Below, in pieces: positions 1 through 5,703 of a DNA stretch of 5,703 bases (within the stretch, counting starts at the first letter, position 1; every line of letters starts with the position of its first letter). The notes beneath the pieces were generated by a model that worked only from the letters and a program-made list of their open reading frames with translations, was not told where the DNA came from and searched no databases. The stretch comes from JBGSKV01 sp041740975 (GTDB taxonomy: Bacteria; Bdellovibrionota_B; Oligoflexia; Oligoflexales; JALZUQ01). The stretch is taken from assembly GCA_041740975.1 (NCBI GenBank), contig JBGSKV010000048.1, positions 1-5,703 of the forward strand, read 5' to 3'. The translations under genes were made by a program, and so were the position numbers.

Positions 1-1
1 A

Positions 2-466
2 CAGAGAGTTCAGCAATTGATTCGTCAGTCCGCTCGTCAGCTCCATGCCATTTTGTCGCAGTCTCGCCTGGACCACGCGTCACGCCGAGAACTTTCGCAA
101 GCGCTTAATGCACTGCAACAGCCGCGTTTGGTTTTGGAACGACAAGCTCAAGAAGGTTTGCGTTATGTTGGACGAGCTTTGAATATTTTGATTACTCAAA
201 CTGGGAACTTTCGCCAAGACATTCGACAGCTTTCGCGCCTTACATTGATTTTGGCAGAAGGTGCGGTTTTTGATGTGGTCATGGGTACAGCGCAGAATCT
301 CGGCGTAGCCATTCAAGGCGTTCGCCAAATTGATCTTCATAGCAAGCGTCGTATGTTGCAAGCTGTCGACCACATTAGTGCAGCTGCTTCTAATCAACGC
401 CTGGCAAATGGCGAAAAAGTTCGTCGCATTGAAATGGCCTTGGATCTTATCTTAAATCAAATTTAA
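2..466 (+). CDS. Unrecognised helical protein, 3' part only (5' end cut by window edge)
   Basis: The reading frame is open from the first complete codon at base 2 to the TAA at 464-466, giving 154 visible residues, so the gene most likely begins outside the window. A TTG at 17-19 with a purine-rich AGAGAG at 3-8 could be a start, but TTG starts are rare and the upstream codons are also open. The protein looks almost wholly alpha-helical, rich in Gln, Arg, Leu and Ala, with a basic N-terminal half and one more hydrophobic stretch near the middle (around LILAEGAVFDVVMG) that is too interrupted by charge to call a membrane segment. I see no catalytic motif, Cys pair or signal peptide in the visible part and do not recognise the family. 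It is followed 24 bases later by a strong terminator, so it ends its transcription unit. That it is coding is fairly sure; its function is unknown. Confidence 0.7.
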   Translation, partial: QRVQQLIRQSARQLHAILSQSRLDHASRRELSQALNALQQPRLVLERQAQEGLRYVGRALNILITQTGNFRQDIRQLSRLTLILAEGAVFDVVMGTAQNLGVAIQGVRQIDLHSKRRMLQAVDHISAAASNQRLANGEKVRRIEMALDLILNQI

Positions 467-490
467 ATATCGCCCCCAAATGCGATAAGA

Positions 491-528
491 GAAATCCCCC
501 CTTTAGGTACGAAGGGGGGATTTTTTTT
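491..528 (+). terminator. Intrinsic terminator of the left-edge gene
   Basis: A perfect 12-bp stem pairs 492-503 (AAATCCCCCCTT) with 512-523, around an 8-base loop at 504-511, with a possible further G-T pair at 491/524. The T run covers 521-528. The GC core is six consecutive G-C pairs. It lies 24 bases after the plus-strand stop codon. The opposite strand has only a short T run, so it acts mainly on plus-strand transcripts. Confidence 0.9.
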
Positions 529-579
529 CTTGGCGTTATCCAGTGGGGGCTCTCTCACCCATGCCTTTGGTTGACGAAC

Positions 580-609
580 AAAAAAAACCCCATCTTGCGA
601 TGGGGTTTT
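580..609 (-). terminator. Intrinsic terminator of the outer-membrane protein gene
   Basis: An 11-bp perfect stem pairs 584-594 with 599-609 around the four-base loop 595-598. Read on the minus strand the loop is GCAA, a stable GNRA-type tetraloop. Eight As at 580-587 become a T run on the minus strand, partly within the stem. It sits 28 bases beyond the minus-strand stop codon at 638-640. It faces the plus-strand terminator at 491-528, so the two convergent units are insulated from each other. Confidence 0.9.
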
Positions 610-637
610 CTGAGATATCCGAAAAATTTCTAAAAGA

Positions 638-1645
638 TTAGAAACTCCAGTTTCCACGAACACCGATGTCGAAATTGCTAACAGCAAGATCAGTTCCACC
701 AACATCATCAGAACCGAATTCGTAACGAACAAGGCCACCGATCATAGCGTTTTGGTGAATCTTGAAATCAGCTGCCGTTCCAAGTTCTACAGTTGCGATA
801 TTTTTATTGTTCATGTCAGTATCTTCTTTATAGTAAGCAGTATTGTAACCAAGGTCACCTTCGACGCGCCATGCTGGTTGAGAGTATTCTGCAGTTCCGC
901 GAACAGTGATTTGGTCGTCATTTTTAGTGTCGTCTAAGCTTTTGTAATTAGTGTTAGCGATGACGGCACCAACTGCAAGCTCAGGGGTTGCAGCAACGCG
1001 ACCATGAACTGCAACAACAGCTGGTTCATTGTACATGGCTTCGTCAGTTCCAGGATTCAAATCACGAGCATGAGACTCAAACATTGCACCTACTTCGAAG
1101 TTGTCTTGAGCAAAAGCGATAGCAGGGATGTAGGTAGCGTAAGTATTATCTTTGTCTTTCGCTGTGCCGACACCTTCATAAGTGTTACCAGTCATTTTAA
1201 CTGCTGCGCCTAAAATGACAGAACCCATTGTGTATGCCAATTGTGGTTTGAACTGCCACATTGAACTGTCTTGCTCATTTTTAGCGACGTTAACGCCCAG
1301 CACTTTACCGTCATCTTCCGTGGTACCAGTTTGGTAGATGGCTTCAACAGCAAGCGTCAAATTCGTGTCTGGGAAAGCATAAACAGCAGCACCGTAAACA
1401 TCAGTCATGGATTTCGTGTTAGTGAAATCCGTGTTAGTTGCTTCTGTTGTACCCTCAGTGTTTTGATAACCAAGTTGGAAGTCAGTTTTAACATTTTGTG
1501 TTTGATAGATTTGCGTTGGGGAAACCATCATCACGGAACGCAAGTGGTTTTGAAAAGGTGAAGTTGCAGTGACAGCCATTTGCTCTTGAGCAACAGCAGA
1601 ACCTGCCATCAACATCGCTAAGATTCCTAAGCCTAAAATTCTCAT
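638..1645 (-). CDS. Predicted outer-membrane beta-barrel protein (porin-like)
   Basis: Encodes 335 residues from the ATG at 1643-1645. Seen: a classic Sec signal peptide, with a short N-terminus holding Arg2, a hydrophobic Leu/Met/Ala core at about residues 4-15, and a likely signal peptidase I site after AVA at residue 19, leaving about 316 residues. The mature part has repeated short segments of alternating polar and hydrophobic residues rich in Gly, Tyr, Phe and Ala, separated by Asp/Glu/Asn/Thr-rich stretches that look like loops, and no Cys. It ends in GNWSF: a terminal Phe with hydrophobic residues at alternate positions before it, the usual C-terminal signal for the BAM insertion machinery. 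Inference: a barrel of perhaps 12-14 strands in the outer membrane, acting as a channel or structural protein; the substrate is unknown. The start is fixed by AGGAG at 1653-1657. A longer in-frame ATG at 1687 would place codons before the predicted transcription start. It has its own promoter and terminator, so it is probably monocistronic. Confidence 0.88.
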   Translation of the reverse strand: MRILGLGILAMLMAGSAVAQEQMAVTATSPFQNHLRSVMMVSPTQIYQTQNVKTDFQLGYQNTEGTTEATNTDFTNTKSMTDVYGAAVYAFPDTNLTLAVEAIYQTGTTEDDGKVLGVNVAKNEQDSSMWQFKPQLAYTMGSVILGAAVKMTGNTYEGVGTAKDKDNTYATYIPAIAFAQDNFEVGAMFESHARDLNPGTDEAMYNEPAVVAVHGRVAATPELAVGAVIANTNYKSLDDTKNDDQITVRGTAEYSQPAWRVEGDLGYNTAYYKEDTDMNNKNIATVELGTAADFKIHQNAMIGGLVRYEFGSDDVGGTDLAVSNFDIGVRGNWSF

Positions 1646-1652
1646 AGTAAAA

Positions 1653-1657
1653 CTCCT
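1653..1657 (-). promoter_or_regulatory. Ribosome binding site deciding the outer-membrane protein start
   Basis: On the minus strand this reads AGGAG, seven bases before the ATG at 1643-1645. It supports that ATG, with a signal peptide starting MRILGLG, over the in-frame ATG 14 codons upstream at 1685-1687. Confidence 0.85.
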
Positions 1658-1689
1658 GATAAACTGTTTTTTTCGAAAACGTGCCATTT

Positions 1690-1738
1690 ACTATAAATCA
1701 CATTATAACTTTGTAAACAGGTTAATGCTAAAAAATAA
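1690..1738 (-). promoter_or_regulatory. Sigma70-type promoter of the outer-membrane protein gene
   Basis: Read on the minus strand, TTTACA (1712-1717, five of six matches to the -35 consensus) is followed after 16 bases by TATAGT (1690-1695, five of six matches to the -10). This predicts a start near 1683 and a 5' leader of about 38 bases. A T-rich tract at 1730-1738 lies at about -47 to -55, where an UP element would sit and would raise expression. A perfect TATAAT at 1702-1707 is an alternative -10 but has only a weak -35 (TTAGCA, 18 bases upstream). The elements are seen; promoter activity is inferred. Confidence 0.6.
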
Positions 1739-1760
1739 GGGAATTCGTGCAGGATTAAGT

Positions 1761-2558
1761 CTAGCGTAGTTCGCCAACTGTAAACTTGGCGATGCCGTTT
1801 AAATAATGTTGCAGTGGCGCTACATCCTGTAGCTTTGCGGTAAAGAGGCACAGGCCTTGTGCGTCATGATATTCATGGGCTTCGTCTTTAACGTGCAGCA
1901 AAGTTGCCACACGATTTGCGATACTGGCCGACGAGTCAATCCAGTTTTTTACGTGCGGTAACACTATCGCTAAAGAAGATTCAATAAGCTTAAAATGTGT
2001 GCATCCAAGCACCACAGTGTCGCAGTCTGTGCGAGTTAATGGCTTTAGCTCTTCTCTTAAAATTTCCAAATCGACTGTTTCACCCAGAATAAATCGCTCG
2101 GCAATGTCGACAAGAATTTTGGAACCAAGCTTGATAACTTTTTTATCGGAAGCAAATTCGGCGATGAGGTCATCGACATATTTTCTTTGCACGGTTCCCG
2201 GCGTGGCCAGAAGCGCCATCACTCCCGTCTGACAAACTTGAGCGGCCGGTTTGATGGCCGGGACAACCCCCACAAAAGGAACGCTAAACGAACTCCGTAG
2301 AACCGGTAAAGCCACTGTGCTGGCGGTGTTACAGGCCACGACGATAATATCGGGCTGATGCTGTTCGACGAGTTTCGTGACAACGGATTGGACGCAGTCG
2401 ATAACTCTTTCTTCTGTCTTTGTGCCATAAGGGTAGTTCTTATTGTCCGAGCAATAAACATAATCATGCTGCGGCATTTTTTGCACGCAGGCGCGCAGGA
2501 CCGATAGCCCTCCCACTCCGGAGTCAATAACGGCAACTTTTTTTCGAACCGTGGTCAT
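1761..2558 (-). CDS. murI: Glutamate racemase
   Basis: Converts L-glutamate to D-glutamate in the cytoplasm without a cofactor; MurD then adds D-glutamate to the peptidoglycan precursor. The 265 residues match the usual length of the family. Seen: the N-terminal DSGVGG motif (Asp12 to Gly17), YPYG at 42-45, the first catalytic cysteine in ACNTAS (Cys76, with Asn77), and the second in GCTH (Cys186 with His188). Both cysteines and their helper residues are present, so it should be active. Two pseudo-symmetric alpha/beta halves are expected from the family. The ATG at 2556-2558 is preferred because the protein then begins nine residues before the conserved VIDSGVGG. In-frame TTG codons at 2579 and 2588 would overlap gluQ and have no ribosome binding site. 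The ATG itself also lacks a clear one. The gene diverges from gluQ. No terminator is visible after its stop, so some transcripts may read on into the outer-membrane protein gene 115 bases downstream. Confidence 0.95.
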   Translation of the reverse strand: MTTVRKKVAVIDSGVGGLSVLRACVQKMPQHDYVYCSDNKNYPYGTKTEERVIDCVQSVVTKLVEQHQPDIIVVACNTASTVALPVLRSSFSVPFVGVVPAIKPAAQVCQTGVMALLATPGTVQRKYVDDLIAEFASDKKVIKLGSKILVDIAERFILGETVDLEILREELKPLTRTDCDTVVLGCTHFKLIESSLAIVLPHVKNWIDSSASIANRVATLLHVKDEAHEYHDAQGLCLFTAKLQDVAPLQHYLNGIAKFTVGELR

Positions 2559-2593
2559 GGCGATGCTATGATGTCCCAATGGTGACAACTCAA
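2543..2593. promoter_or_regulatory. Possible shared divergent promoter between murI and gluQ
   Basis: The start codons of murI (2558, minus) and gluQ (2579, plus) are separated by 20 bases. On the plus strand TATGAT at 2567-2572 matches a -10 at five of six positions; the -35 region (2543-2549) is poor. On the minus strand CATAGC (2565-2570) is a weak -10, 17 bases from TTGAGT (2588-2593, four of six matches). The two -10 elements overlap on opposite strands. In both directions six bases separate the hexamer from the A of the ATG, which would place transcription starts at the start codons. No Shine-Dalgarno site is seen for either gene. The arrangement is seen; promoter function is inferred. 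Confidence 0.4.
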
Positions 2594-3520
2594 AAGTTAT
2601 GTGACGAAATTAGAAAGCAACTGGCGGGAAAGCAAGCGAAAACACGTTTTGCCCCCAGTCCTACTGGTTATCTGCATCTTGGTCACGTTGCATCGGCTAT
2701 TTATGTATGGGGAATCGCACAGGTGCTCAAAGCGGACGTTATCTTGCGAATCGAAGACCATGATCAGAGCCGATACCGAAGTGAGTTCGCAGAAGCAATA
2801 TTAGAAGATCTGCATTGGCTTGGATTTATTCCACTCACCCCCCTTGAAAGTTTAGAGAAGTCTTTCCATATTCAGAGTGCCTGCACACACTTTTATGACG
2901 AAGCTCTCGCAAAGCTGGAGCCAGGCCGACTTTTTTACTGTAGGTGCTCCCGCAAAGACATTGGGGCTGCGGTGGCAAGGCAGGCAATTGAGGGGGATCT
3001 CCTAAATGAGGTTCCTTATTCGGGGGCGTGTGAGCACCTGAATTTGATCCCAGGTCATAACCCTTTAGCTTTGCGTTTCCGAATGAGTGATCGTGATTTT
3101 CCATTTTACGATGCGCGGTTAGGGCTTCAGTCACAGAATCCGTTTCGACAGCAACGAGCCAGTATACTGAAGGACAAGAACAACCATTGGTCCTATCAGA
3201 TGGCTGTTGTTGTGGATGATATGCGAGACGGAGTTAATGTGATTATCCGAGGCGAAGATATTCTGACATCCACAGGTCGTCAGTTGGATTTGCGCGATGC
3301 ACTGGGAGGCACCGAAGAACCCGTACATCTTCATCATCCTTTGATATGTGATGACAAAGGTGCAAAGCTTAGCAAGAGATTCTTATCGGAAGGCGTGCGA
3401 GCGCTCAAAATTCAAAACGTCGCGGCGGAAGCGGTCTTGGGTCAGGCTGCGTTCGCGGTCGGGCTGCAGTCTTCACCACAGCCTATTACTGCTAGCAAGT
3501 TGCATCGGCTTTTTTCTTAG
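2579..3520 (+). CDS. gluQ: Glutamyl-Q tRNA(Asp) synthetase (truncated GluRS-like enzyme)
   Basis: Activates glutamate with ATP and transfers it to the queuosine at the wobble base of tRNA(Asp), rather than to the 3' end of tRNA(Glu). At 313 residues it contains only the class I catalytic core and lacks the anticodon-binding domain of full GluRS (about 470 residues). Seen: FAPSPTGYLHLGH (24-36) with the HIGH-type signature at 33-36, RIED at 57-60, a zinc-type set Cys121-x-Cys123, Tyr147-x3-Cys151, the segment YQMAVVVDD (206-214) matching the E. coli enzyme, IRGED at 223-227, and the KMSKS-type KLSK at 263-266. Compared with E. coli YadB as I remember it, this one has about 20 extra N-terminal residues, a longer stretch between Cys123 and Tyr147, and HLGH where E. 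coli has HFGS. The ATG is chosen because it is the first in frame; no ribosome binding site precedes it. The ATG is followed directly by GTG. A shortened GluRS with its normal role is the alternative, made unlikely by the missing anticodon domain. Confidence 0.88.
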   Translation: MVTTQKLCDEIRKQLAGKQAKTRFAPSPTGYLHLGHVASAIYVWGIAQVLKADVILRIEDHDQSRYRSEFAEAILEDLHWLGFIPLTPLESLEKSFHIQSACTHFYDEALAKLEPGRLFYCRCSRKDIGAAVARQAIEGDLLNEVPYSGACEHLNLIPGHNPLALRFRMSDRDFPFYDARLGLQSQNPFRQQRASILKDKNNHWSYQMAVVVDDMRDGVNVIIRGEDILTSTGRQLDLRDALGGTEEPVHLHHPLICDDKGAKLSKRFLSEGVRALKIQNVAAEAVLGQAAFAVGLQSSPQPITASKLHRLFS

Positions 3521-3531
3521 AGGTCCAAGAC

Positions 3532-5601
3532 TCAGGTTGATGCGAGTCCGCTGTGACGCAGTAGCGCGTCGATCTGTGGCTCCCGTCCACGAAACTCCTT
3601 GAACACGTCGAGAGGATGTTTGCTGCCACCCATTGCTAAAACGGTGTTGCGAAACTTTAACCCCTGCTCGTTAACTGACTTTTTGTCTTCTAAGCCACGC
3701 TCTTCGAAAGCGGCAAATGCGTCGGCACTTAATACTTCAGCCCACTTATAACTATAGTATCCGGCGGCATAGCCTCCGGCAAATATATGGCCGAACGCGC
3801 AGAGGAATCGATCTTCTTTGAGTGGTGCCATCACTGAAGTCTCTTTAGCGACATTTTGGAAAACGTCAAAGATTGTCTCGTCGCCGAAAGGGTCATAGCT
3901 ATGATGCAAATCCATATCCGTCAATGCAAACAGAACTTGGCGAAGAGTCGAATAAGCTTCGAGATAATTTTTCTCTGCAACGAGTTTGTTAAAGATTTCT
4001 TCAGGAAGTTGAGCGCCAGTGTCAATGTGCGAGGTCATGCCCATCAAGGTCTCTTTGTGGTAACACCAGTTTTCCATAAACTGACTAGGTAATTCGACGG
4101 CGTCCCATTCGACGCCATGGATGCCCGCTGCTTCTGGAAACTCGACGGTCGTCAACATGTGCTGCAGGCCATGGCCAAATTCATGAAACAGCGTGGTCAC
4201 TTCGGAAAATGGCATCATAGATGGCTTGTTTCCGACGGGAGGCGTGCCGTTACAAATTAAATAAGCGACGGGAATTTCCAATCCATCTTTTGTCATGCGG
4301 CGGCTGATACATTCATTCATCCAAGCTCCGCCGCGTTTGTTTTCAGGGCGGGAGTAGGGATCAAGAAAGAAAGCGGCGATTTGTTTTTTTGTTTTTTCGT
4401 CCCAAACTTCATAGAAGCGGACGTCGGGATGCCACTTCTGTACGTCAGCTTGGGATTCACGCACGTCCACTCCAAAAGCTTTCTTGGTGATCTGGAACAA
4501 ACCTTGTACAACTTTGGGAAATTGGAAATACTGCTTCACTTCCTCTTCATTGATCTTGAATTTCTCTTCACGGTATTTTTCGCTAACATAAGCAAAGTCC
4601 CAATGCTTAAGCTCGTCTTTCAAGATGCCTTTGCTTTTGGCGTATTGGGTTAACTCAGCCATTTCGTTTTCGCTGGGCTTCTTGGCCGCACTGCGAATGT
4701 CTTTCAGAAATTTATAAATTTCGGGGACACCGGGGGCCATTTTTGAACTGACACTAAGATCCGCGTATGTTTTAAAGCCGAGCAACTTCGCCTTCTCACT
4801 GCGTAGCTGAAGGATTTCGCGGGTGATACCCGTGTTGTCGAACTCACCGGAAGACGCGAGCGTGAGGCGTGTTCGATAAAGTTTTTCACGCAGTTCGCGA
4901 TTTTCCGCGTATTTCATAAATGGACCATAGCTTGGAAAGTCTAAAGAGAGGCGCCACGGGCCCTTTTCAGCATCCGGAGATGCTTTGAGGCCTTTGTGCT
5001 GTGCGTAGGCCTGGGCGGATTGATCCAGAAAACTCTGCGGCAATCCAGCCATGTCTTTCTTATCGGTGATGATAAGTTCAAAAGCTTTCGTGGCATCCAG
5101 CACATGATTATTAAAATTCGTGGAGAGCTGGGACAAACGTTGGGAAATCTCGCTGAAGCGTTTTTTCTTTTCGCCTTCCAGTGCGACCCCGGAGTTTCGG
5201 GCGTCGCGTAGTTTGGCTTCGACAATTCGCTTTTGTACTGAATTGAGATTTTGCTGGTTTAGTTCCGTTAATAAAGAAAATATTTTTTTATTTTGATCAA
5301 GCTCGAGTCCCATCTGGACGATTTGCGGTTGTACTTTTTCATAAGCGGCACGTAATTCTGGTGAGTTTTTGACTCCAAGAAGATGGCCGACCGGACTAAA
5401 TCCTTGTTGAAAGTCTTGATCCAGTTGAGCCATCGGACCCATTACGGTTTCCCAAGTGACTTTCTCGGTGAAGGTTTCGAAATGTTTCAGCAAGTCGTCG
5501 ACTTTTTTCTGCAAGACCGCGACCGCTGGTTCAATATGTTCAGGGAAGATTTTTTCAAATAACGGTAGGCCATGGTGGCCAATGAGTGGATTGTTTTGCA
5601 T
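3532..5601 (-). CDS. prlC: Oligopeptidase A, M3-family zinc metallopeptidase
   Basis: A cytoplasmic endopeptidase that cuts short peptides, in E. coli including cleaved signal peptides and protein breakdown products. It is 689 residues from the ATG at 5599-5601, close to the 680 of E. coli PrlC. Seen: the N-terminal NPLIG...LPLFEKIFPEH that opens the family, the long helical N-terminal half (about 30-330), WHPDVRF and ENKRGGAWMNE before the active site, the zinc motif HEFGH (His473, Glu474, His477) and the third ligand Glu503 in DAVELPSQFMENW, 30 residues after His473 as in E. coli. HIFAGGYAAGYYSYKW (605-620) supplies the substrate-binding His and Tyr residues, and FRGREPQIDALLRHSG closes the protein. 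All catalytic residues are present, and there is no signal peptide. AGAGG five bases upstream supports this ATG; an ATG five codons earlier (5614-5616) has no such site. The gene converges on gluQ with 11 bases between the stops and no terminator. Confidence 0.95.
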   Translation of the reverse strand: MQNNPLIGHHGLPLFEKIFPEHIEPAVAVLQKKVDDLLKHFETFTEKVTWETVMGPMAQLDQDFQQGFSPVGHLLGVKNSPELRAAYEKVQPQIVQMGLELDQNKKIFSLLTELNQQNLNSVQKRIVEAKLRDARNSGVALEGEKKKRFSEISQRLSQLSTNFNNHVLDATKAFELIITDKKDMAGLPQSFLDQSAQAYAQHKGLKASPDAEKGPWRLSLDFPSYGPFMKYAENRELREKLYRTRLTLASSGEFDNTGITREILQLRSEKAKLLGFKTYADLSVSSKMAPGVPEIYKFLKDIRSAAKKPSENEMAELTQYAKSKGILKDELKHWDFAYVSEKYREEKFKINEEEVKQYFQFPKVVQGLFQITKKAFGVDVRESQADVQKWHPDVRFYEVWDEKTKKQIAAFFLDPYSRPENKRGGAWMNECISRRMTKDGLEIPVAYLICNGTPPVGNKPSMMPFSEVTTLFHEFGHGLQHMLTTVEFPEAAGIHGVEWDAVELPSQFMENWCYHKETLMGMTSHIDTGAQLPEEIFNKLVAEKNYLEAYSTLRQVLFALTDMDLHHSYDPFGDETIFDVFQNVAKETSVMAPLKEDRFLCAFGHIFAGGYAAGYYSYKWAEVLSADAFAAFEERGLEDKKSVNEQGLKFRNTVLAMGGSKHPLDVFKEFRGREPQIDALLRHSGLAST

Positions 5602-5606
5602 AATGA

Positions 5607-5611
5607 CCTCT
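5607..5611 (-). promoter_or_regulatory. prlC: Ribosome binding site deciding the prlC start
   Basis: On the minus strand this is AGAGG, five bases before the ATG at 5599-5601. It favours a protein beginning MQNNPLIG, which aligns with the E. coli N-terminus (MTNPLL), over the in-frame ATG at 5614-5616. That earlier ATG lies just before the site and has no purine-rich stretch at the right distance. Confidence 0.7.
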
Positions 5612-5703
5612 GACATGACTGAGTTGGAAGAAGGCTCGGGCTGACAGATGTATTTTACTTCAGAAGGCTTTTATAAGCCACCGCATAGAGTTGGATTTGG
5701 CGC
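5612..5703 (-). other. prlC upstream region; possible end of another minus-strand gene
   Basis: About 90 bases to the window edge. On the minus strand TAAAAT and TATAAA are -10-like, but neither has a convincing -35, so no promoter is called. An inverted repeat GGCTT-TTAT-AAGCC lies at 5666-5679. One minus-strand frame, open from the window edge to a TAA at 5655-5657, reads RQIQLYAVAYKSLLK and could be the C-terminus of an upstream gene 53 bases from prlC. The other two frames are open for 10 or more codons too, so this is weak. No terminator is seen here. Confidence 0.3.

Noticed and set aside
541..562. GTGGGGGC...CACCC as a third hairpin between the two terminators
   Set aside because: The pairing is short and imperfect, with no T run. 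It is better read as spacer between the flanking terminators.
1670..1679. Palindrome TTTTCGAAAA in the outer-membrane protein leader as an operator
   Set aside because: It is short, low in complexity and lies in an A/T-rich leader, so it is expected by chance.
1646..1687. In-frame 14-codon N-terminal extension of the outer-membrane protein, from the ATG at 1687
   Set aside because: It would put a basic stretch ahead of the signal peptide and begin upstream of the predicted transcription start. The ATG at 1645 has AGGAG at ideal spacing.
2559..2588. TTG starts for murI at 2579 or 2588
   Set aside because: They would overlap gluQ, have no ribosome binding site, and add residues not needed before the conserved VIDSGVGG.
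3131..3337. Open frames antisense to gluQ, prlC, murI and the outer-membrane protein
   Set aside because: They are shadows of well-supported genes, with no ribosome binding sites, recognisable motifs or independent promoters.
3491..3516. Terminator at the end of gluQ (AGC...GCT followed by six Ts)
   Set aside because: Only three base pairs can form before the T run, which is too weak for an intrinsic terminator.
5602..5616. Five-codon longer prlC from the ATG at 5616
   Set aside because: AGAGG is placed for the ATG at 5601, and the shorter protein matches the family N-terminus.

Overview
No undescribed system stands out in this window. It looks like ordinary chromosomal DNA from a Gram-negative bacterium, carrying one outer-membrane barrel gene, three housekeeping genes and the end of one unrecognised gene. 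A lineage near Bdellovibrio is my best guess. It rests on moderate GC, the overall gene style and an unfamiliar acidic outer-membrane protein rather than on any diagnostic marker, so treat it as tentative. There are no signs of mobile elements, CRISPR arrays, tRNA or rRNA genes, and no gene-free stretch longer than about 170 bases.

Layout, left to right. (1) Bases 2-466, plus strand: the 3' part of a gene cut by the window edge, encoding a helical, Gln/Arg-rich protein I do not recognise. (2) Bases 467-637: a convergent intergenic gap with two strong back-to-back intrinsic terminators, one for each flanking gene. (3) Bases 638-1645, minus: an outer-membrane beta-barrel protein with a signal peptide and a C-terminal Phe, preceded by a good sigma70-like promoter and a Shine-Dalgarno site. 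(4) Bases 1761-2558, minus: glutamate racemase (murI), transcribed toward the barrel gene. (5) Bases 2579-3520, plus: a truncated GluRS-like enzyme, glutamyl-Q tRNA(Asp) synthetase (gluQ). It diverges from murI with only 20 bp between start codons. (6) Bases 3532-5601, minus: an M3-family oligopeptidase A (prlC), convergent with gluQ with an 11-bp gap. (7) Bases 5602-5703: the prlC upstream region, possibly with the last codons of another minus-strand gene.

The genes do not form one pathway. MurI supplies D-glutamate for peptidoglycan. GluQ attaches glutamate to the queuosine of tRNA(Asp). Both use glutamate and may share a promoter region, but a functional link is only inference. PrlC degrades cytoplasmic peptides, and the barrel protein sits in the outer membrane. 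The most interesting point is the murI/gluQ divergent junction: overlapping -10-like elements on opposite strands each predict a transcript starting at or next to the A of the ATG, and neither gene has a visible Shine-Dalgarno site.
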